Positions 44,301 through 55,350 of a stretch of 64,000 nucleotides of DNA are shown here, in pieces. How positions within the stretch are numbered: position 1 is the first letter of the stretch; each line of letters opens with the position of its first letter. The DNA is from Episyrphus balteatus. Lineage: Eukaryota; Arthropoda; Insecta; Diptera; Syrphidae. Position numbers and translations under genes: made by a program. Under the pieces are notes generated by a model. The model was not told the origin of the DNA. It ran no database searches and was given only the letters and a program-made list of their open reading frames with translations. The DNA is taken from contig NC_079138.1 of the NCBI RefSeq assembly GCF_945859705.1, positions 7,006,001 to 7,070,000 on the forward strand, given 5' to 3'.

Positions 44301-46736
44301 TTCTTTACTATTTGTTTTTACGTGGCTGGATCATGATGGTTGGGGGTGCTCGCCGCCCATGGATTCGTGCAGTAAGGGCCTTAAGTCAATAAAATCGCAA
44401 TTTTTTAATTTTTTTTTTGAACAATAATTTTTTAAAATTGAACAATAAATAATAATGTACATGTTTTTCGAATCAAAAAAAACTGAGTAAAACAGTAAAA
44501 ACTCAAAAAACTCCATAAATTAACCTCTATGGTGTTTTCATTTTTTTGTTGTTCAAAATCACACTATCAAATGAAGTAAAATGCACTAAAAATTTAAGTT
44601 CATTGGCCCAAATAGTTAAATGGACAATTTTTTTTGAAGTAATATATATGTGAGGCAATCGGCAGTCCTTGTCTCACTTAAATTTTGGTGAAATAAAAAA
44701 AATTAAAAAATTTTTAGCGGAAAATGTTTATTCCATTCGGGTGATAGCTTTTAACCGGGTTGTCAAAGATATTTCGGGTGATAAAATTTCCACGTGAAAC
44801 TCACAATAGGGCTGAATATATGTGCATGGCGCCTTTAATCGATCAATCAAAAGATTGATGCTCAGGTTTCCATTTTTTTTTCAATTATAAATTTAAAAAA
44901 AATATTTATTGCGAATAAAACAAATTTGCATTAAAAAAAAATATTTATTGCAAATAAAAAAAAAACGTAAAACGTGGGCATTAAATATTTTTCTTTTAAT
45001 ATTCGTCGAATTTCTTACAATTTTGATAGCTGATGTGTGTTCCAAAAATAAAAATTGTAATTGTTTTGCATTGAATTTTTTTTTCAATGCAGACAAATTT
45101 TTATTTGCAATAATTAAAAAAAAAATAAAATTTGCAATTCTTTAAATTTTTGAGATAATTTTGTATGGGAGTTAAAATTTAGGTCGATCGTGATTTGAAG
45201 CTATGTGAGGAGTATAAATACAGCCTTTTAAAGATGCTATACCTAAAATGTATCTCAACTGCACCGCGAGAAATTTCTGTCCTAACATAAAGTAAGAGGG
45301 TGATTCAACACTTTGTATTTTACAATGTCTCATAAAGAATATTTTTGACGACTATTAATAATTTGGATTAGTGCGACCTGCTACGCGACGCCGCCCCGCC
45401 GCCTACATGTTACTTCTCATGACCGGTTACTTGAAAGGACAATATTTACTACATTTTTTATTTCGTCGCGAACCATTGATTTAATTTGTTTTTTATAGGT
45501 CAATAAACATTGTATAGAATTGAAGCGAGTCTCCAATTACACTTAAACACTTCGTAAAGGAGTATGAGAAACAAGTCACTGTCATGGCTATTTTAATTTT
45601 ATTTTGTTATTAGGGAGTAATAAAATACTGAAATGTATTGCAATGGGGACAAAAAAAAAAACAACAATAATAAACAGTCCGAAACACTTGGACAGAGCTT
45701 GTATAGGTATATTTTACAATCATCGTTTCATTTTATATTTGCTTGAATAAGAAGAGGATTGTCCTAAGCAGCTACTGGCATTTTTCATTTATATTTTAGT
45801 AAACAGATCGAAATATAATGTGTGTTGGTCAGTTAACGTTAGGTACCTACTACCTACTCTCTGTTCTTATCAAGATAAATATACGGGTAGGGCTATTCAA
45901 CTGTCACAGACTGTAAGTAGGCTCTCATTATATTGGTTCATAATTATGACATCTTTATTTATGCCAAGTGTGTTTATTTTGACAATCTGGCATACTCCAA
46001 GAGCAGTCTCAAAATGTTGATGTTTATTTTATGGATTGTTTAAAGTCTGCTAGTTATGGTCTATATTGATCGTTGATTGTCCAAACAAGATACTATAGGG
46101 GTCCAATTCAAATTACTACTTAACTAAATGCTTACAATTTTAAAGTAGGGGAAAGGTGCGAACAGTGAGACACTTTTATTTTAAATTGGTATGTTTTAGC
46201 ATGTTTCCAAGCTATCTTAACCAAATTTTGAAGTCATTTTAAGACATATTTTATCTTGATGTTCAGAAAAGTTTATAGTTAAAGAATGAATGAGAGCATC
46301 GTATTAAATTAATATGTCAAAACATATCACTGTTTGCAAGGCTTAGGTAACAATAAGACGGACCTGTCATTTTACTCATAAATGAAGTAAAAAAAAATGA
46401 TAATCGGTGCGCTTAGTTGTTTTCAAAGCTGTAATATAATGGAATTATCTATACAAATAAACTTGAACCCATAAAAAAAGGTGTGTGAACTCATGTAGAT
46501 ATTTTTGTTGCCATCGCTTTATATGAATGCTTAACAAACCGAATGACTAAGCAAACTGAATTTATTTAACTATGGGAAATTGTAGAAACACCAAACAGAC
46601 CAAAGGTCTACGTATCAAATTGAAAAAAAAAACCAAAATGGCCGCATCAAGTATCTATCTATAACTTAAAAAAAACAAAAGAACTTCAGACATAAATTTT
46701 CAAATTAATTTGACACTTTTCCGACCCTAATATGTA
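44301..46736. other. Intergenic DNA without genes
   Basis: At 44885-45140 is an A-rich hairpin-like area (AATATTTATTGC repeated near 44899 and 44940). At ~45155-45195 is a CCCATACAAAATTAT-type MITE fragment. Near 45375-45410 is a brief GC-rich patch (GCGACGCCGCCCCGCCGCC). No coding exon seen. Confidence 0.4.
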
Positions 46737-46854
46737 ATGATGCAAAAAGATTATTTTTGGATTCCAAAAACAATTTTTTGTTGTTTTTTTTTTTCAGGTG
46801 CTAAGAAGAAAAAAATTTACTTTTGTAAATTTACCACTTTTTGCAAAAAGTGGC

Positions 46855-47456
46855 CTGAGTAAAGGTATAACCATTGACCTACTATATATGGACTGCTAGT
46901 CGTTTGACTTTTCCATACAAAAATTGAAAAAAATTTTTCCACATCTTTCTAGCTCTACTAGCGGTATAACCTTAGACGGCGAAAAGAGGAAACTTTTAGT
47001 GAATGACATCTGTCGTTAAAAGGCATGGTATAAGAAGAGAAGGTATGATCATTAGAAAAAACTCAGTATCGAGAACTGTCAAATGAAAGAAAAAAAGATG
47101 GCTACTTAAGGTTTTGACAGCCCAGCCCATTGAAATTGTTGTTGTAAACAAATTTGTCTTGGAAATTGTTGTTGCTTTTGACTTTGCCAAATGCCAAACG
47201 TCAAAACACTATTACCCCATTTTGTAAGATGGCGGCTCTAATGATCATACCTTGTCTTTTTATACCATGGTTAAAAGGTAGTGCTTTCTCTGTTTTTCTA
47301 TATTTGTTCCTTTCGCACTTCGTCAAAAATGTTGCACTTATTCTCCGCTTTTTTTTAGGGCGCTAGTATCACGAAGAAACAAGTGGAACCAACCTGAATA
47401 TGCTTCTAGCAGTCCATATATATTAAGTCAATGGGTATAACTATACCTTTACTCAG
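46855..47456. mobile_element. 602-bp fold-back element with CTGAGTAAAGGTATA ends
   Basis: 46855-46905 (CTGAGTAAAGGTATAACCAT, ATATATGGACTGCTAG) is answered by 47403-47456 in reverse. Inner arms also pair: GGTATGATCATTAG at 47041 with CTAATGATCATACC at 47238, next to CATGGTATAA/TTATACCATG. Non-coding. The preceding 46737-46854 is a separate repeat relative of 14930-15042. Confidence 0.75.
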
Positions 47457-47558
47457 ATTTTTCAGGAGTTGTCACAGTTTGTCATTTGTCTCATTGATCC
47501 TTCCGTTATTCTAGATTAAGATTTGACGGAACTTTGTTATCAGATCTTTCTTTGATAA

Positions 47559-48276
47559 CACTGCCCAACACACATTGTTTATCATTTCTTACTAAGTTTA
47601 GGGTGCTAATTCCAAAAATGACATTGTTTTTTTTTTCTAGCAGCTCTAGTTTTTAAATTATTCATTCATACATGAAAATTCATTTTTTTTTGTATTTTTA
47701 TTTTACTTACTGAACCGAAATACATTACATTCGAAACAAATTTTTCCAACAAAACTTTTAAAACGCTTGTAATAATGAAATCTAAAAAAATAGTATGAAA
47801 CTACCCCAAAAATGTGAAAAATTAAAATATTTAAAAAAAAATAGAGCTCCTAGAAAGCAACCAGTGTGATTTTTAGGCTAAGTGAACCCAAATGCATTAG
47901 GTTCGATAAGAAAATTTCTGGAAAATGTTAACAAACAGTTAAAATAAGCATAGTTTTCCCCCAAAGTGTGGAAAACTAAAATATTTCAAAAAAAAAAAAC
48001 TCCTAGAAAAAAATGAATGTGATTTTTAGGCTTACTGACCCCAAAAACATTGAGTTTAACATATTTTTTTCTAGAAAACTTTAATAAACCCTCAAAATAA
48101 GAAAAACTTAAAAATTAGTATGAATATTGCCCCAAATGTGAAAAATTAAATATTTCAAAAACTAGAGCTGCTAGAAAGAAACCAATATTATTATTGAGCT
48201 TACTGTTCCTAAATCTATAAAATTTGATATAAATCTCTCTGGAAAATTTTAAAAAGTTGAAAATTGTTGGCCAGTG
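47559..48276. mobile_element. Element with tandem modules, related to the modular family (TSD TAA)
   Basis: TAA is at 47556-47558 and 48277-48279; the ends are CACTGCCCAACA and TGTTGGCCAGTG-like. The interior has three successive same-orientation modules starting near 47815, 47965 and 48140 (GTGAAAAATTAAA, AATATTTCAAAAACTAGAGC, TAGGCTTACTG). End sequence, target duplication and module layout match copies A and C, but the module sequence has diverged. Confidence 0.75.
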
Positions 48277-48884
48277 TAATATAGTTAAATTCGTCTACAA
48301 GGATGTAGGTATAAAAATTCTAACAAAATAGGTTATATGGTCCATGAAATTTTAACGTTATGAAATAAAAAACAAACAAAAAAAAAAACACGTAGGTAAA
48401 TGGAATAGATCATGTCTTTAGGTGTCACCTAATATTTCTCAGAAATTAGAAACGTCATGTACCTAAATAGCGTGAAAAGAATATTAATTATAATAAGTGT
48501 AGAGACAGAATATGAAAACCACGTTGCAAATAATAATAAATCATTCATCCCATTCCAAAACGATTTGAAATGAGTGTTTTTTTTTTTCTTAAAAGGTATG
48601 AGAAAATTTACTATGCAGTTATGGACTTTCATCGCAGATATGACGGGTCCAAAAGATGTCCATATTGAATTGAAGCCAATTTTGATTATGATAAAAATAT
48701 AATTGGAAACATGGCTTAATTTTGATTGAACCAGTTTCAAGAATTTGATTCCTCATTATAATTAACTTCTAATTTTAATAATTCTATTACCTTTTTGCAG
48801 AGGTTTGAAAATCATCAGATTGTATAAAGTAGGTATTAAATAAAAAGTCTTAATTAACTATTCTAACTTGGCTTGGATTGTAGG

Positions 48885-49140
48885 CAGGCCTCCTGAGTTT
48901 AAGTTATGATTTTTTAAAAGAGATTTTGATTGGTCAGAAAGAAAAATGTCACCTAAATGTCACTTAATTTTTTATGACATCTGGCCAATCTAAAGCGTCT
49001 AAAAATTAAGAACTAAAGTTAAGGTGATTTGCGTTTAACCGAGAGATTGTATTTTTTTATTTAGTAGAGCATCTTATCAGTAATTTGTATGGGAGCTAAA
49101 ATTAAGCTCGAATCAGCGTACCATGCTTTAGGTTATACTT
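48885..49140. repeat. MITE fragments: CACCT/AACGCAA type and CCCATACAAATTA type
   Basis: 48890-49035 shows inverted CTGAGTTTAAGTTATGATT...AAGTTAAGGTGATTTGCGTT ends and an internal TGATTGGTCAG, like 17077-17785. 49085-49135 carries AATTTGTATGGGAGCTAAAA and CAGCGTACCATG, matching in reverse the insert at 33360-33445. Confidence 0.5.
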
Positions 49141-52100
49141 ATACCCTCTTCCTTTGTTTTTTTTGATTCCACTTTTATTTATCACAAACGGTTTTACTTT
49201 GAGCGAAAGTGTGGACGGAGGCTAAAGATTCCTTGACTATTAATGACGTTGTAAGGTTTCTTCACGACTTCCGCATCTAATTGTGAGATAAACTTATATC
49301 TTATCAGCTCTATAGAATAATTCTGCCACAAAATTTTGTGAAGTAACTTTTAAATGACCATTACCCACTTATGTTTTATTTATGAAACTACTTACATCAT
49401 ATCGTCTAGCCACATGCGTCTAGGTTTTTTTTTTAAATTATCATATTTTTTTTTTTCAATCATAAATCCCAATGACTTTCGAATTCTTATGAATTTCGAA
49501 TTTCTGTCTATAAGCTCCAAATAATGCTATGTCAGCAAATATTTGCAAAATAATAACGAGTTATGGCGTTGACGTTTAAATGTTATCTACATACAATTTC
49601 CAGATATTTTCTTTTTCATTCATTGGGAATCACCAACACTCACCTTTTATTGAAAAAAAAAAAAAATATAATTTCAAAAGGTAGGTAGGTATACAATTTT
49701 TACAATGACCTACCTACCTACTTTTAAGCAAGAATCAGAGCTAAATTAAAAAAAAAAAAAAAACCTCCAATATCATGGGGAAAAAATCACACCAGGTAGA
49801 AAAATTCTAGTTTGAAATTGTAAATTCCAAATGAGGAATGAAGGAAATTATTATTTCCTTAGTCACAGCTGCTCTCTATTGCATTTCTATGTGTAAACAG
49901 TCAATACACATTGGGAAATGGAATTGTCAGAAAAAGAAGCTATCACAATTACAATGAAACACAAAAATATGAAGAAAACTATCTATTTTGTACTTATCTA
50001 CAGTGAAAAAAATATTTTGAAAAAATTAGAGCGATGTTATGGTATTTCTATGGGAAACTTTAAATATCATATAAATCTATACAGTACTCACTATTATCGA
50101 CAGAATATTTCTCTTATCAATACCAAAAAGAACCTACACTATAGCGAAAAGCTTTGGGTTGGCATGAAAAAAAAAACCCTCCACGAGACTTCTATAGTCA
50201 ATATTTTTGTTGTTTATGTTACGAGATACGGTTAACCTTCTTTAATTGTGTTCTTTGATAAAACTTTGCAATACTTATATAGATAGGGTCAAAACAAGGA
50301 AATTGTGATAGGGTTGCCATTCTACATGTCTGAAACAACTTTGCAGTTTCTTAGAACTTACCAAGAGAGTTATTTGAATTTATTTCACTACGAATTTGAC
50401 GGAAAAAATGTTGTGATTTTTGTTGTTATTTACCTCACAATTAAGGGCAAATTTTTTTTCTGAAGCTTTAGCTAAGTGCTAAGTTGGTTTTCCCGAAATT
50501 TGAGCCCAAACGAAAACTCAGAATGCTCATAGCATCTGAAGCAAAGCATCTAGGAAAACAATTTTAGAAAGCAAAGTTGGCCTTAAATTGCCACACTAAC
50601 TGCTTTCTCCAAAGTTCAAAGTTCTTTTATAGAATTTTTTTTTTGTCAAAAAAGTTCACACAAAATGTATGTGGGGGTACTTTTTCGCAAATTTCAAACA
50701 ATGGCTAACATTTTGTATATGTCGGTGCTGCCAGATAAACTAAACAGTGTGGGCAAAGCAGTCTAAACTAAATTATTTGAAAAAAAAGTCTGAAAAACAT
50801 ACTAAAAATTTATAAAATTGCTAAGTGTAGAAACAAATATTAATATCGTTCAAAACGTTTTAATGTTTCATTAATTTTACCTAAACTGTTTTTCTAGATT
50901 TAGAAAAAAAAAAAAATTATTTTTCGTTCCCTAATTTCAGACCCCCAAAAGTAAAAATTTGAAAATATTCGACAGATAAATTGCATAAATGGAATTTTCA
51001 TGTAACCGAGTTGCCAAGTTTCTAAGACCAAGTTTTCAAAAGCGACCATTGGGAAGATATTATTTTATGCCGCATCTAGCCTATTCCCTTTTTATTACCT
51101 ACTCTATATGACAGAATAGGGTGTAAAACCTTTGAACGATTTGGCTTTTGTACCAGAGGTCTGGGGTTCGAATCCTAAGACAGCCTAATACTTTATTTTT
51201 AACCTTGTGGTCATAATAGTTCAGATTTCTTAAAATCTATTTTTTGAAAGGAAGAGTCGATAGCTGTTTTTTCCGCTAACGAATCTTGAGTTAAATAAAA
51301 AAAAAAACTTCAAACGATACATTTTAAATAGAAGAAATTTGTATTGTGATTTCTTACAATGTACTCTCTATCACAGTTTTATAGAGGTGTAGAAAAATAT
51401 ACTCACATAAAAGTCCTTCTAACATACCTGGTATTAACACGAAAAAACCGGCTTTAATTTTCTGTCTGTGGTGTGGTGTTTTTTGTTTTTTCTTTACCAT
51501 CATCAAAAAAGATATAGGTACCTCTACCTACCTTCTTTTATATATTTGCAATAAAACCAACAACAATAAAAATATAAACAAGCGAGATGGCAACATTTTT
51601 GCTTATAAAAATCGTCATCATCATTTGACGACGGACAAAAAAAACTACACACTATACAACCCTGTGCTGTATACCCTATGTTGCTGCTGCTTTTATAGAA
51701 ATGCTTCCATATGCGAAATTCAGTACTCGTGATTATTATTGTCGTCTGGATGAAGAATATTTGTATTTGTAATATAAATGTGTCATTTTCTTATATATTT
51801 TTCATTTTATAAATGATAAAAAAGATATCGGTTTATTCATTGTTTTTGCAATTTAAATTGGTTTTTATTGTTGTCATATGATTTGGTTTCGATTTAATTA
51901 AAAAAAAAAATAACACAATTTCCTTGGCAAAAAAAAAACTAAAGAAAAAATTTGAAAATTTCTGTCCAAAAAAACGTGTGTTTCTGCCAGCGTTTGCATC
52001 TGCTGCTGTTGAATAAACGAAAAAATTATTCTTAAAAACAAAAAAAAAAAAAATAACGTGCAATTAATGTTGCTCAAAATTGTAACAATTCGATGAAGTT

Positions 52101-54063
52101 TGTTTTTCTATTCTTTTAACTTATATAAATGTTTTAGTTTGAAATATATCAAATATTTCTATAAAAAAAATCTCTTATCAAAAGTTATTTTTTTTTTAAT
52201 ATTAAAGAATTATCTAAATTCTCTGTTATCTCTCTTCATGCTTTGTGACTGCGTGACAGCAGAAATGTCAAAGTCAATATTTCTTTTGTTTCTAAAAATA
52301 AAATTTTACACAAAATTACATAATTTTAATTGATTGAATTTATATTCAATAAAGATTTAGAATAGAATCAGGAGAAATCAAATTAATTGCGTCGGTCTAC
52401 GTCGTCTGTCTCTCAGAAATATCTCCAAGAACAAACAAAAAAAAAAATGAATCAATAAATGTCAAAAATCATGAATGTTGTTGACGCAATGTGCCCCTAA
52501 ATTTTTCCTATACAAATTCAATGCGTTTGCTGGTTGGTTGATTGATTTAAAATTTCATTGTTATATTCATTGGTTCTTAATTTTCTTCAATCAATTTGCT
52601 TCTTTTCCACATAAATAACAACCAACAACAACACAATTAGCTATCTAAATGAATAAACTGCTGGCTGATAAAACAACCATTTTTTTTAACTATACTTAAT
52701 TGATGATGATGACAGTTTAATGTGTGTAGGCATATTTTGAAATATTGGTAATGTTTTTTTTTTTTTGTTCTTTATAAAATAACTTGCGCGTTGCTATATC
52801 GAAAGTTGGAACAAAAAAAAAAAACAACTCTCACGAGCACAACTTTTATCCGCTCGCTTTATTTGAGTTTGATAAAGAAATCCATAAATACAAAAAAGTG
52901 ATGAAACTATTTAGATACTTGTTGCCGGCGCTCGGTTTTTGAAAAAATACACCACGTTGTGTTACAACAATATAGCATTTTTTTGTTTTCTGGATTTCAT
53001 AAATTAAGGAAATCTTAAAAGTGTCACACACAAACTTGTAGTAATTTGATCGATTGCTCTTTTGTATGTGTTTTTACTCTGAAGGTTCTTTTCAATGAAT
53101 TAAAAATTAACTTGTCCGTCCTTCGAAATATAGAAAAACTAAATTTCATTTTTCTTGAGAGCGCAGTCGTCGGAAAAACAAAAAAAAAATAGAATCAAAA
53201 TTTTTGTATTGATTAATGTGTGTCGGCAAAAAAATTTTAGTTTTGTTTAGTTTTTTTTCTGCCTTAAATCGAAGAATGGAACAACATTGGCATTTTTTGC
53301 ATCTTACAAAAATACGTTGTCCTTAGAGCATAAGCATTTAGTTGCAACATTTTTTGGATGATGTATACAAAATATTCAATCATTGTTGTGTCTTGAAAAC
53401 AAAAAAAACTTTGTGTTAAAATTGAAACAAAATCAACAGCAACAACCAACAAAATTGTGCATTTTTTTAATTCTTCATTTTTAGATTGAAAACTTCAACA
53501 ACAGCCAAAAAGTTTTGATATTAAAAAAAAAAGATTAAATAAAAAAAAAAAAAAAAAACAATTCGTGTCTTTTTGTTGTATTATTGGTGAATTAAATATT
53601 TGCAATGAATATGAAGGATTCTTACATTGAACAAAGCAAATTTATATTAATGAATGAAAAATGTTTACAACAGATTTTTTTAATTGTTGTTAAAACAGAA
53701 TCAAGTTTTTAAAAAAAGATAATTTTTTTGTGTGTGTTTATATTTTTTAAAAATATACTAAAAATTAAAAGTTTTCGAAAAAAAATATAGTGCGATTTAA
53801 GTAGTACTTCTAAAATAAAAGAAATAGAAAAAAAAAAAAAAACAACAAACAAAAAGTGTGCGTGTATTTTCAAACAAAACAACAAAGAAAAAACCTTTTT
53901 AATATAAAAGAATTTCATTGATCAATCGGCAGATATAAATTAAAATTACAATAAACTATAACGAAAATTAAAACAAACTTTAAAAACAACAAGAAGAAGA
54001 GAACAACAAAACAAAAAAAAAAAAAATAATTTTGTTAACAAATTTGTTTTTCGTAAAAGCGTA
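49141..54063. other. Long AT-rich intergenic region upstream of the ATPase gene
   Basis: No supported gene. The 105-codon frame at 49918-50235 has no recognisable domain. A hairpin AAGGTAGGTAGGTA/TACCTACCTACTTTT lies at 49679-49724. A tRNA-B-box-like GGTTCGAATCC occurs near 51166 (see findings). The last ~1.5 kb is leader-like (CAACAACA, A-rich), suggesting the ATPase 5' UTR or promoter lies there. Confidence 0.4.
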
Positions 54064-54333
54064 ATGATTTCAGGAAACGCCAATAATTACTGTCTTAATA
54101 AACTTTATCTAGTCCAAAGACGATACTCGTCAGTTGAACTGCTCTTGAATCTTATTCAAAAAGAATATATCGAGCAATTCATTTTTGAAAAAGGCACCGG
54201 AGGGGGAGGAGCAGTTGGATCAGCAGCGACAGCGGCAGCGGCAAACAATAACCATTACTATCATCATCATCATAATAATCAGCTGAACAGTGTCCTAGCA
54301 AGCGATGTGGCAAAAGCTGCAATCGCTGGGTGA
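54064..54333 (+). CDS. Possible small protein or upstream ORF, 89 codons
   Basis: An ATG frame begins MISGNANNYCLNKLYLVQRR and moves into Gly, Ala, Asn and His runs (GGGGA, AAAANNN, YYHHHHNN), a bias typical of real fly coding sequence rather than of chance AT-rich frames. It stops at 54331-54333, 1 kb before the ATPase ATG on the same strand. TGATTTCAG at 54065-54073 could instead be a 3' splice site, making this an internal exon of an alternative N-terminus or a leader ORF. Function unknown. Confidence 0.35.
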   Translation: MISGNANNYCLNKLYLVQRRYSSVELLLNLIQKEYIEQFIFEKGTGGGGAVGSAATAAAANNNHYYHHHHNNQLNSVLASDVAKAAIAG

Positions 54334-55350
54334 TGAATGAGAATCATAATTAAATTTTTGTAAGAATAAATAAAAAGTTGCCAAAAGGATATAAAAAGAT
54401 ATAAAATATAAAATAAATAAATAAAAAATTAAGAGGAGATCTAAAGTGCCGACATAAATTGGACCAAAATTTTATTTGATTTTGATGAACACGATCGTAT
54501 CAATAATAAACAGAAGAGACAGATAAGCAATACAGAAGGAGAGAAAAGGGAAAAAAGTAAAGAAGCTCATCGAACTGCCAATAATATTTTAATTTTTTTT
54601 TTTTGTAAAAAAAAATCTTCGGCGCCACCGGCTTTGTTGCGTTTAAATAGTTTTTTTTTTTTTTTTAATTTATTGTTTTTGGTACCATGAATTGTCTACA
54701 CGTTAGAAAACCAACCATTTAATCAACCAAACGCAAACTATTAAATATTAATTAAATTAAAAACAAAAATCAGAATTATAAAGAATACAATATAATATAA
54801 AATGGTTGTTAATTTAATTGCTCGTATAATGGTTGAAGTTCAAGGATCAAAATATGATACTCTAAGCTGACATCTAATCGTTGGACTAAATAATAATTAT
54901 CTTAACCTCATTTACATATTTACATATAAATAATAATAAATTGATAAATTATTAATAAATTACAAAAACAAAAAAAGAAAGATAAAATATCAAATTTGAT
55001 ACGGCATTTCATACATTTAATTAATAATAAATTACCTATAATAATTATTATTATATCTATCACTTGTATCTGCGTTCTGTTTTGCATTTGTGGAATAAAA
55101 ACTTATCCTGTTGTGGATCTTAACAAAATTAAATTAAAATATATATTTTCTAATGCATTTTCCTACTTGACAACAACAAGATTGTGTGCGTCATTTTTGA
55201 CAGTGTGATACTTAACATAACGCACTTTGTATATTTTGAAAAATATCTTTAAACTAATTTACTGACGAACAAAAAAAAAAAAAACTTGATACACTTTACT
55301 TTCAACGTCGTTTCATCCAACCCGTGTTGTTTCATCGTTCATTCATCACC
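54334..55350 (+). other. Probable leader of the ATPase gene
   Basis: AT-rich with no gene. The last 50 bases (TTTCATCGTTCATTCATCACC) lead into the ATG without an obvious splice acceptor. Confidence 0.35.

Noticed and set aside
49918..50235. 105-codon frame starting with ATG
   Set aside because: No domain, no splice context and no neighbouring exon; composition fits non-coding AT-rich DNA.
52100..52333. 77-codon frame upstream of the ATPase
   Set aside because: Phe/Lys/Leu composition from T/A-rich DNA; no conservation clue or splice context.
55324..55350. Nine-codon upstream extension of the ATPase N-terminus
   Set aside because: The codon at 55324 is GTG; the ATG at 55351 in ATCACCATGA is the credible start.
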